64,000 nt of DNA, taken from positions 8,122,001 to 8,186,000 of the forward strand of contig NZ_JACHMX010000001.1 in the NCBI RefSeq assembly GCF_014205155.1, read 5' to 3'. The stretch comes from Amycolatopsis umgeniensis (GTDB taxonomy: Bacteria; Actinomycetota; Actinomycetes; Mycobacteriales; Pseudonocardiaceae). Below, piece by piece: positions 16,228-23,161 of the stretch (position 1 is its first letter; every line of letters begins with the position of its first letter). The notes beneath the pieces are model-generated. The model did not search any database and was not told the origin of the DNA. It was given only the letters and a program-made list of their open reading frames with translations. A program made the translations under genes and the position numbers.

Positions 16228-16355
16228 GGGTGACGTGCCGTTCGGTCACCCTGCGGGCCCGGCCACCCTCCCCCTCGTGCCGGGTCCGTGAGCCCGGCGG
16301 CGCCCCGGTGGCCCCGGCCCCTCCCGGTCGAGCCGAGGCGCCGCCGGGTACTCAC
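16228..16355 (+). ncRNA. Structured GC-rich leader upstream of the MerR-type gene
   Basis: Two strong stems are visible. GGGTGAC (16228-16234) pairs with GTCACCC (16245-16251). GTGAG plus CCCGGCGGCGCC (16288-16304) pairs with GGCGCCGCCGGG-TA-CTCAC (16337-16355), 17 pairs with a 2-nt bulge around an inner GC-rich loop. They could form a 5' leader structure about 100 nt before the MerR-type start, or an attenuator/terminator. It does not show a cobalamin-riboswitch B12 box that I can recognise. Confidence 0.35.
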
Positions 16356-16453
16356 TTTCGCGTTCCGGCCGCCCGGACATCGCGCCATCTCGTAAGCTGA
16401 TCACGGTGTACACCCGCGCCGGGGAGGACCACGCCTGAATTCGTGAGGTGTTG

Positions 16454-17326
16454 ATGGACGTCGACGAGATGAGTGCCGCGGGTTCGTGGACTCCCGGAAT
16501 GGTGGCCGGGGAACTGGGGATTTCGCCGGTGACCCTGCGCACCTGGGCGTCCCGGTACGGCGTCGGCCCTTCGTTGCGGGCGGACGGGCGCCATCGCCGC
16601 TATTCCGACGCCGACGTCCGCAGGCTCCAGCACATGCGGCGCCTGATCGACCGCGGTATCCGCGCGAGGGAAGCGGCCGCCGCCGTTTTTTCCGGTGTGG
16701 ACGAGGCGCTCCCCGATGTTTCCCGGGATCGGCGCGTCGGTGAACTCGAGCAGGCTTCGGAAGGTCTCGAATTCTCCGCGATCGCGGCCCTGCTGGACGA
16801 AACACTCGACGCCATGGGTGCGGCGAGGATGTGGACCGAAGTGCTTTTGCCGGTGCTGCGCAATCTCGACAGGCGCTGGCTCCGGGGCGACGTGTGTTTC
16901 GAATCCGAATGGGCGCTCACCACCGAGGTGTCTTTCGCGCTCCAGCGTTATGTCTCCCGGTTCACCGGTACTCGGCCGGATCGGACGGTGCTCATCGCGT
17001 GCTGCCCCGAGGAGCGTCACAGCCTGCCCGTCGAAGTCCTGCGCGCGTCGATGGCGGAGGTCGGTATCCCGGCCGTCTACCTCGGCCACATGGTGCCGGC
17101 GGAGACCACGGCCGGGATGGTCGACAGGCTCGAACCGGTGCTCGTCGTGCTGTGGTCGATGTCCCCGTCGACCGTCGACCTCTTGCTGTGCAGGCGTCTG
17201 CAGCGCCGGGGTTTCGCCGTCGCGGTCGCCGGCCCCGGCTGGGAGGGGCTCAACGTTCGCGGTGCTCCCTGGGTCAATGACCTGGCCAGCGCGCTGGACC
17301 TCACCGCGGAACGGTCGAAGGCCTGA
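16454..17326 (+). CDS. MerR-family regulator with B12-binding-like sensor domains (CarH/LitR type)
   Basis: 290 residues from the ATG at 16454 (GAGG five bases upstream). Residues about 11-80 are a MerR winged helix (WTPGMVAGELGISPVTLRTW, then GRHRRYSDADVRRLQHM). The rest follows the CarH/LitR layout: a helical B12-cap-like domain (MWTEVLLPVLRNLDRRWLRGDV, FESEWALTTEVSFAL) and a Rossmann-like B12-binding domain with CCPEERHSLPVEVL. The cap motif E-x-H reads TEVSF, so cobalamin binding could be altered. It precedes the FeS-type photolyase by 94 bp on the same strand. Family members are light or B12 sensors, so photolyase induction by light is a reasonable guess. Confidence 0.8.
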   Translation: MDVDEMSAAGSWTPGMVAGELGISPVTLRTWASRYGVGPSLRADGRHRRYSDADVRRLQHMRRLIDRGIRAREAAAAVFSGVDEALPDVSRDRRVGELEQASEGLEFSAIAALLDETLDAMGAARMWTEVLLPVLRNLDRRWLRGDVCFESEWALTTEVSFALQRYVSRFTGTRPDRTVLIACCPEERHSLPVEVLRASMAEVGIPAVYLGHMVPAETTAGMVDRLEPVLVVLWSMSPSTVDLLLCRRLQRRGFAVAVAGPGWEGLNVRGAPWVNDLASALDLTAERSKA

Positions 17327-17420
17327 GCTTCTCCACCCGATGGTGGTTCGTATCCGCGCTGAAGGCAGGCGTCATCGGCGATAGGGTTGGATCGATCGTG
17401 AATCGATTCCTGGAGGCAGC

Positions 17421-18917
17421 GTGACCGGCCCCGAACCGTTGTGGCTGTTCGGCGATCAGCTGGGACCACATTTCCACGGCACGGCCGAAAATCGGGATCG
17501 TGAGGTGGTGCTGATCCGCTCGGCCGCGGCTTTCGCGCGCCGCCCGTTCCATCGGCAGAAGATCCACTTGGTCGAAGCGGGGATCCGGCGGCTCGCCGCG
17601 GATCTCGGCGACCGGGCCCGGATCATCGACGCACCGACCTATTCGGACGGCTTGCGCCGATTCGGACGGCCTGTCGTGGTGCACGAGCCCGGCTCGCGCG
17701 CCGCGGAGGCGCTCGTGGGACGGCTGCGGGATCAAGGCTTGGTCACGGACGTGCTGCCGACACCGGGATTCGTACGGTCCAAAAAGGACTTCGCGACTTG
17801 GGCGGAGGGCCGCTCGCGGTTCGTGATGGAGGATTTCTACCGTGACCAGCGCCGCCGGTTCGGCGTCCTGCTCGAACCGGACGGCGATCCGGTGGGCGGG
17901 AAGTGGAACTTCGACCACGACAACCGGCGGCCGCCGCCGGGCCGATCGACGTTACCCGTTCCCGCACCCTACTTCCCGTCCGAGGACGAGGTGGACGAGC
18001 AGGTGCGCGCTGATCTCGACAGGGCGGAACGGGACGGCGAGATCCATCCTGTCGGTGTCGACGGTCCACGTCGTTTCGCCGTCAGCCAAGCCGAAGCAGA
18101 ACAGGCGCTGGACCGGTTCCTGGACCATCGGCTGGCCACTTTCGGCCCCCATCAGGACGCCATGCTCAGCGCGGACTGGGCGATGTCGCACGCTTTGCTG
18201 TCGGTGCCGCTGAACCTCGGCCTGCTCGATCCGCTCGACGTCATCCGCCGCGCCGAGGAACGGCATCGGTCCGGCACCGCGCCGCTGGCGAGTGTCGAAG
18301 GTTTCGTCCGGCAGATCCTCGGCTGGCGGGAATGGATCTGGCACCTCTACTGGCGTCTGGGGCCGGACTACCTGAAGAAGAACGAACTCCGCGCCCACCG
18401 GAAACTGCCGCGATGGTGGCGGGAACTCGACGCGGACTCCGTCGAGGCGGCTTGTCTCCGCACCGTGCTCGCCGGTGTGCGGGATCGCGGCTACGCCCAC
18501 CACATCGAGCGGCTCATGGTGCTCGGTAACCACGCCCTGCAGCGTGGTTACGACCCGGCCGAGCTCACGGCCTGGTTCGCCACCGCGTTCGTCGACGGTT
18601 TCCCCTGGGTCATGCCGGCGAACGTGGTCGGTATGAGTCAATACGCCGACGGGGGAATCGTGGGCACCAAGCCTTACGCGGCGGGTGGCGCCTACATCCA
18701 CCGCATGAGCGACCACTGTGGCGGGTGCGCTTACGACCCGAAGAAACGAGTGGGCGCCGACGCCTGCCCGTTCACCGCCGGTTATTGGGCGTTCCTCGAT
18801 CGCAACGCCGATCGGCTGCGGGGCAATCCGCGGATGCGCCGGCCGCTCAACGGTCTCGGCAGGCTGGCCGACCTTCCCGAGGTCGTGGCCCGGGAAAACC
18901 GGCGAGATCGATTCTGA
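17421..18917 (+). CDS. FeS-type bacterial cryptochrome/(6-4) photolyase (FeS-BCP, PhrB/CryB-like)
   Basis: 498 residues, GTG start with GGAGG six bases upstream. The N-terminal antenna domain starts LWLFGDQLGPHF and contains KIHLVEAGIRRLA, typical of the deoxyribodipyrimidine photolyase-related family. The C-terminal FAD domain has FVRQILGWREWIWHLYW, HHIERLMVLGNHALQRGYDP and WVMPANVVGMSQYADGG. Four Cys (345, 433, 436, 449) have spacing 88-3-13, matching what I recall for the [4Fe-4S] ligands of Agrobacterium PhrB. Predicted role: repair of (6-4) photoproducts or light sensing with FAD and an FeS cluster. Placement next to a CarH-like regulator supports light control. Confidence 0.9.
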   Translation: MTGPEPLWLFGDQLGPHFHGTAENRDREVVLIRSAAAFARRPFHRQKIHLVEAGIRRLAADLGDRARIIDAPTYSDGLRRFGRPVVVHEPGSRAAEALVGRLRDQGLVTDVLPTPGFVRSKKDFATWAEGRSRFVMEDFYRDQRRRFGVLLEPDGDPVGGKWNFDHDNRRPPPGRSTLPVPAPYFPSEDEVDEQVRADLDRAERDGEIHPVGVDGPRRFAVSQAEAEQALDRFLDHRLATFGPHQDAMLSADWAMSHALLSVPLNLGLLDPLDVIRRAEERHRSGTAPLASVEGFVRQILGWREWIWHLYWRLGPDYLKKNELRAHRKLPRWWRELDADSVEAACLRTVLAGVRDRGYAHHIERLMVLGNHALQRGYDPAELTAWFATAFVDGFPWVMPANVVGMSQYADGGIVGTKPYAAGGAYIHRMSDHCGGCAYDPKKRVGADACPFTAGYWAFLDRNADRLRGNPRMRRPLNGLGRLADLPEVVARENRRDRF

Positions 18918-18936
18918 CCGGCGAAGCGACGGAAGG

Positions 18937-19416
18937 TCAGCCGGCGAGTACCTGTTCGCGCAGGATGTCGGCGTGTCCGCAATGGTGGGCCAGCTCCCGC
19001 AGAACCTGCAGGTACACCCAGTGGAGGGTGCGCGGTCCGGTCCGGTGGCCGGTCACGACGGTGTCCAGCGGCAGGCCCGCGACCGTCCTCCTGGCCGTGG
19101 CGCAGGCTTCGCGGTGTGCTGCCGTGATCGAGGCGACGGTGTCTTCGCCGGAGAGCGCGAAGGATTCGTCCGGATTCCGTACCAGGCCGAGCTCCTGGCG
19201 GGACATTCCGCCGACGCACTCCTCGAACCACACCCGCTGCATCCACGTGACGTGCTTGAGCAGTCCGAGCAGCGTCGTCGCCGACGGGACGAGACGACGG
19301 CGGGCCTGCTCCTCGGTGAGACCTTCGAGTGTCGCCTCGATGGCGTCGCGATATTCCTCGATGAAGGCCTCGAGTTGGGTGCGGTCGTCGTCCAGCGGTA
19401 CCGCGAACGAACTCAT
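18937..19416 (-). CDS. DinB-fold protein (DUF664 type)
   Basis: 159 residues, a normal DinB four-helix-bundle length. LLGLLKHVTWMQRVWFEE holds the first metal-type His and ELAHHCGHADILREQVLAG the C-terminal H-x3-H pair, the pattern of metal-binding DinB/YfiT-like proteins. Actinobacterial relatives include mycothiol-dependent enzymes; no substrate can be named. Convergent with the photolyase gene (19-bp gap), and its own promoter faces the repeat element at 19461. Confidence 0.78.
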   Translation of the reverse strand: MSSFAVPLDDDRTQLEAFIEEYRDAIEATLEGLTEEQARRRLVPSATTLLGLLKHVTWMQRVWFEECVGGMSRQELGLVRNPDESFALSGEDTVASITAAHREACATARRTVAGLPLDTVVTGHRTGPRTLHWVYLQVLRELAHHCGHADILREQVLAG

Positions 19417-19460
19417 CGAAGCCTCCTGGTCCTGGTTTCACGCCATTATGTCGCGACGGG

Positions 19461-19537
19461 CTGAAGGGAACCTTCCCCGCATGCGATGACGGGAAAGCTC
19501 CCTTCACCGCGTCACATGCGGGGAAAGTCCCCTTCAG
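19461..19537. repeat. Imperfect long inverted repeat of actinobacterial intergenic type
   Basis: Arms at 19461-19483 and 19515-19537 (23 bp each) match at 21 positions: each begins or ends with CTGAAGGG ... CCCCGCATG. The right arm overlaps the last 4 bp of the GntR gene. Such hairpin-forming repeats recur in intergenic spaces of this window in different sequence families. Confidence 0.6.
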
Positions 19538-20217
19538 CGTCCGAGCAGGCGAGCGCTCTCCTCGGCGCGGCGCAAGGCTGCCAGCAAGGCGGCCCGTCCT
19601 CCTTCGTCGATGTCCTCGGTCAGGGCGTCGGCGGCGGTTTCCCCGCCCAGCCGGAGTTTCTCGACCAGTTCGCGATGGACGGCGGCGAGGCGCCCGGCGT
19701 CGAAATCCGGCCGGACGAAGGTGAGCAGCAACCTGATCTCGTCCTCGCAGCGCCGGAAAGCGTCCAGCAGATGCCGGTTGCCCGCCGCCGCGACGATCGC
19801 GCGGTGGATGGCGCCGTGCACCCCGGTCAGCTCGCGCCAGGACGGGGCGGGCGACCGCGCGGCGAGCTCCTCCAGGCGTTCCACCTCGGCGAGCACGGGG
19901 CTCAGGTCCGCGCCCCTGTCCAGCGCCATGCGCAGCGCACCGAGTTCGAGCACCTTGCGGTAGTCGAAGACCTCGTCGATGCGCCGCCTGCTCAACGCGG
20001 CGACGACCGCGCCCCGGTGGCGTTCGTGGGCCACCAGCCCGCGTTCGGTGAGCAGCTGGAGTGCCGACCGGATCGTGTGCCTGCCGACGTCGAAACGTTC
20101 GGCCAGGACCTCTTCACGGAAGCGGGTGCCGACCGGGTGGACGCCTTCGAGCAACTCGCCGCGCAGGGCCGCGGCGATCCGCTCAGGGGCGGCCTGACCA
20201 CGGTTCAGGCTCGCCAT
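19534..20217 (-). CDS. GntR-family regulator, FadR/FCD subfamily
   Basis: ATG at 20217 with AAGGAG upstream; 227 residues. N-terminal winged helix (ERIAAALRGELLEGVHPVGT, RFDVGRHTIRSALQLLTERGLV, about residues 10-75). The all-helical FCD domain contains VFDYRKVLELGAL, the ELTGVHGAIHRAIV metal/ligand region and VHRELVEKL. Divergent from the alpha/beta hydrolase at 20283, with a TTGT-N3-ACAA operator between them, so it most likely represses that hydrolase in the absence of a small acid effector. Confidence 0.88.
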   Translation of the reverse strand: MASLNRGQAAPERIAAALRGELLEGVHPVGTRFREEVLAERFDVGRHTIRSALQLLTERGLVAHERHRGAVVAALSRRRIDEVFDYRKVLELGALRMALDRGADLSPVLAEVERLEELAARSPAPSWRELTGVHGAIHRAIVAAAGNRHLLDAFRRCEDEIRLLLTFVRPDFDAGRLAAVHRELVEKLRLGGETAADALTEDIDEGGRAALLAALRRAEESARLLGR

Positions 20218-20247
20218 GGCACTCCTTGCGTCACAGATTCCGGTAAG

Positions 20248-20260
20248 ATTGTGCAACAAT
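20248..20260. promoter_or_regulatory. FadR-type GntR operator
   Basis: ATTGT-GCA-ACAAT, a perfect dyad with the TTGT/ACAA half-sites usual for FCD-type GntR regulators, located 22 bp before the hydrolase start and 30 bp from the GntR start. Confidence 0.6.
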
Positions 20261-20282
20261 ATCTGAGAGGCGAGGAGCGCTG

Positions 20283-21077
20283 ATGGAGTTCGACGGGGTC
20301 CGCGTCCATGGCGAGTCCGGGCAGCCGGTGCTGCTGTTGCCCGGCGGGGCCGAGGCCTGCGACGGGTTCTTTCCCGGTCTGGTCGAAGGTCTCGTCGCCG
20401 ATCCCGGCTGCCGGGTGATCGTGCACGACCGGCCGGGAACCGGCGCTTCGGCGGACGACGGCGCGCTGGCGGAAGCCGCGTCCCATCTGAGCGCGCTCAT
20501 CGATCGCTTGGGCCTCGGCCCGGTCGTGGTCGTCGGCCAGAGTCTCGGTGGCGCCGTGGCGGTGCTGCTCGCCCGCGAACACCCCGAGCAGGTCGCCGGC
20601 CTGGTCCTGCTCGACCCGACACCCATCGACGATCCCCGGACCTGCGCCGGTCTGGAGCGCGCGATGGGCGTGCTCGGCTCGATCTCGACAGTTCCCGTGC
20701 TGCGTAGCGTCTTTCCCCGCGTCGTCCACGCCGCCGTCGTCCGATCCGCGCGACGTCAGGAACTCCGGCCGGACTGTGAGGCCGCGTTCGTGCGGACGGG
20801 GGATCTCGACGCGCCGATGCTGGCCAAGGCGGTCCGCGGCATCACGGCGCTGGCGAAGGGCGTGCGAGGGGCGGATCTGCCCCGGCTGCCGTCCGTGGTC
20901 GTCACCGCGGACCGCAAACCGGACAGCGCGATGCGGCGTTCCCACGAGCGCCTCGCCGCCGCTTTCGGCGGGCGGGTCGAATGCTGGCCTGGGGCGACGC
21001 ACAGCGTCCACCTCGACCATCCCGACGAGACCCTGGCGACGGTGCGCGACTTGGTCGCTCGGGTGGGTCGTGAGTGA
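20283..21077 (+). CDS. Alpha/beta hydrolase
   Basis: 264 residues with GAGGAG upstream of the ATG. Oxyanion strand VLLLPGGAEA, nucleophile elbow VVVGQSLGGAVAV (Ser87), LVLLDPTPIDDP after it, and the C-terminal catalytic His in GATHSVHLDHPD. It resembles small haloperoxidase-like/esterase hydrolases; the substrate is unknown. Probably controlled by the divergent GntR regulator. Confidence 0.82.
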   Translation: MEFDGVRVHGESGQPVLLLPGGAEACDGFFPGLVEGLVADPGCRVIVHDRPGTGASADDGALAEAASHLSALIDRLGLGPVVVVGQSLGGAVAVLLAREHPEQVAGLVLLDPTPIDDPRTCAGLERAMGVLGSISTVPVLRSVFPRVVHAAVVRSARRQELRPDCEAAFVRTGDLDAPMLAKAVRGITALAKGVRGADLPRLPSVVVTADRKPDSAMRRSHERLAAAFGGRVECWPGATHSVHLDHPDETLATVRDLVARVGRE

Positions 21078-21133
21078 TGAGTCAGGTCAGAACACGACTT
21101 GCCACCCCGACCCACACCTCACCGCCACCCTCA

Positions 21134-21188
21134 TGTCGCGAAAGCCACTTTCAGGACATCAGGCGTCCCGAAAGTGGCTTTCGCGACA
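21134..21188. repeat. Hairpin-forming inverted repeat at the left edge of the NRPS cluster
   Basis: TGTCGCGAAAGCCACTTTC (21134-21152) and its exact complement at 21170-21188 (19-bp arms), with four further pairs inside the 17-nt centre. It lies between convergent genes (hydrolase and PCP), so it may act as a bidirectional terminator. A partial copy (TGTCGCGAAAGCC) also occurs at 61797 inside the end of the GNAT gene. Confidence 0.65.
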
Positions 21189-21434
21189 CCCGAAGCCGAC
21201 ACGCAAGCGGATAACCCGAAACGTTTTCCCGCGACGCCCGAGCACGGGTCACGCCCCATAGCCGGCCGTCGTCGGTAGCGCACTACTCGCGGGTGTTGTC
21301 CGATGTGGATGGCCGCCTCGCGTACTTCACCGAGTCGAGCAGGACGTGGGTCAGCAGGCTTTGGCTGAACAGGGTTTCGGGGTCGGCCGGGCCGCGCGGT
21401 CGGTCGCACGAACCGGATCACCTCTCGCGAGACG
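21189..21434. other. Intergenic region with no recognised feature
   Basis: About 250 bp between the hairpin and the PCP gene. Reading frames are open by composition but show no family resemblance. I see no promoter, RNA gene or element that I would name. Confidence 0.35.
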
Positions 21435-21671
21435 CTAGGCCGCGTCTGAGCTGAGGACGGCCGCCAGGTCCGTCGGTGACGGGTATGCGAAGACGAGGGC
21501 GACCGAGACCTCGATCCCGAGAGCGTCCTGCAGGCCGGCGGTGATCTGGAAGGCGGCCAGTGAGTCCCCGTTGGCTTCGAAGAAGTCGCTTTCGGCGTCC
21601 AAGGTGTTGTCGCCCAAGGAATCGCGGTACAGCGAAACGATCAGCTCCGGCAGGTCCTGGGTCGTGGTCAT
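21435..21671 (-). CDS. Standalone peptidyl carrier protein
   Basis: 78 residues with FFEANGDSLAAF, where Ser37 is the phosphopantetheine attachment site, in a four-helix carrier fold of normal length. Its start overlaps the stop of the adenylation gene by 4 bp (ATGA), so the two are translationally coupled and probably work as a pair: the A protein loads an amino acid onto this carrier, for delivery to NRPS-1 or for modification while tethered (for example by the hydroxylase at 29477). Last gene of the leftward operon 30475-21435. Confidence 0.88.
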   Translation of the reverse strand: MTTTQDLPELIVSLYRDSLGDNTLDAESDFFEANGDSLAAFQITAGLQDALGIEVSVALVFAYPSPTDLAAVLSSDAA

Positions 21672-23161
21672 CGTGGTCCGTTCTCGTTTCGGGTCAGCAT
21701 GGTCCGGTCGGTCTTGCCGCTGTGGGTGGTGGGAAGGCTGGCGATGCGGGCGAAGCGGCGCGGCATCATGTACGGCGGCAGGGATTCGGCGAGGTGCGCG
21801 CGCAGCGCGGCGTCCGATACGTCGGCCAGTTCGCCCACGACATGGGCGGTGAGGCCGATCCGGCCGCGTTCGTCCTCGGCCGCGGTGAGGACGGCGCCGG
21901 TCACGGCGGGATGGGACAGCAGCGCGCCTTCGATCTCGGCCGGATCCACGCGGTAGCCGCGGATCTTGAGCTGACGATCGACTCTGCCCAAGTACACCAG
22001 GTTGCCGTCGGGGTGACGGCGCGCCAGGTCGCCGGTGCGGTACAGCCGCGCTCCCGGCGGGCCGAACGGGTCCGGGACGAACCGTTCGGCGGTCAGGCCG
22101 GGACGTCCGCCGTAGCCGCGTGCGACGCCGACGCCGCCGATGTGGACCTCACCGGTGGCCCCATCGGGTACGGGGCGGCGATCCGGGCCGAGCAGCCATA
22201 CCGAAACCCCGTCGATCGGCGCGCCGATCAGGTCGGCCGCCGTCACCGGCTCTTCGGGCACGGGGTACCGGGTCGAGGTCATGGTGCACTCGGTCGGTCC
22301 GTACTGGTTGACCAGTTCGCCCGGCAGCAGACGCCGTCCGCCGGAGACGAGGAACGGCAACAGCGATTCCCCGCTCGAGACGATCAGCTCGATCGACCGC
22401 AGCGCCGCCGTGGCGGCTTCGTGCCCGGTGAGGAAACCGAGGAACGACGGGGTGACGCTGAGCAGCGCGGTGACGCCGAAGTCGCGCACGGTGCCGGCGA
22501 ACTCGTCCGGACGCAGCAGTTTGGCGCGGGGCACGAGCACGACGCAGCCACCGGCGACGAGTGGCGCGAACGCGTCGCGGATCGACGCGTCGTAGCCGAT
22601 CGGGGCCACCTGAAGTGCGACTGTCCCCGGCCCGAGTCCGTTGTCCGCGGCGATCGCGCGCAGGTACGACCGCAGCCCGCCGTGTTCGATCAGGACGGCG
22701 TTCGGGGCGCCGGTCGACCCTGACGTATGGCTGACGTAGGCGAGCGCGCGTGGCGTGACCTCGGGCAAGCGTGCCACCGCACCGGTCTGCGCGGTCTGGT
22801 CGATCGGGATGACCGGACCCGTGATGGGCAGTGTGAGCCGCTTGGCGAGCCCCGTCGTCGTCAGCAGCATCCGCGCGCCGCCGGTGCGGCACATGGCGTC
22901 GAGGCGAGCGGGCGGCAGGTCGGCGTCGAGCGCGAGGAACGCGCCGCCCGCCCGTGCGACGGCGGCCATCGCGATCACGGCGTCCACGCCGCGTTCGACG
23001 GCGACGGCACAGACCTGCTCCGGCCCCAAGCCGTTGGCTGCCAGCACTCGGGCGAGCCGCTGGATCCGGTCGGTCAGCTCCCCGTAGCTCAGCGATTCGT
23101 CGAGGGTGCGGATCGCGACGGCTTCAGGGGGATGCGCGCAGACGTCGTCGACGAAGCTCAT
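21668..23161 (-). CDS. Standalone NRPS adenylation enzyme
   Basis: 497 residues, one complete A domain: A3 YVSHTSGSTGAPNAV, A5 NQYGPTE, A7 YRTGDLARRHPDG, A8 GRVDRQLKIRGYRVDP, and A10 SGKTDR with the catalytic Lys. Two departures stand out: the A3 loop has Asn where K-G normally follows Pro, and A4 reads YDASIRDA. The specificity residues read by eye are D-A-R-S-V-S-Q-M-T. The Asp at the first position implies an alpha-amino acid, but I know no match for the code. Start and stop overlap the neighbouring genes by 4 bp. Together with the PCP it supplies a fifth building block in addition to the four of the two modular NRPSs. Confidence 0.88.
   Translation of the reverse strand: MSFVDDVCAHPPEAVAIRTLDESLSYGELTDRIQRLARVLAANGLGPEQVCAVAVERGVDAVIAMAAVARAGGAFLALDADLPPARLDAMCRTGGARMLLTTTGLAKRLTLPITGPVIPIDQTAQTGAVARLPEVTPRALAYVSHTSGSTGAPNAVLIEHGGLRSYLRAIAADNGLGPGTVALQVAPIGYDASIRDAFAPLVAGGCVVLVPRAKLLRPDEFAGTVRDFGVTALLSVTPSFLGFLTGHEAATAALRSIELIVSSGESLLPFLVSGGRRLLPGELVNQYGPTECTMTSTRYPVPEEPVTAADLIGAPIDGVSVWLLGPDRRPVPDGATGEVHIGGVGVARGYGGRPGLTAERFVPDPFGPPGARLYRTGDLARRHPDGNLVYLGRVDRQLKIRGYRVDPAEIEGALLSHPAVTGAVLTAAEDERGRIGLTAHVVGELADVSDAALRAHLAESLPPYMMPRRFARIASLPTTHSGKTDRTMLTRNENGPR

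Noticed and set aside
16228..16453. Cobalamin riboswitch upstream of the B12-type regulator
   Set aside because: Hairpins are present, but I could not find a B12 box or the conserved core; kept only as a structured leader.
21189..21434. Possible pseudogene between hydrolase and PCP
   Set aside because: Frames are open but show no motif I can place in a family.
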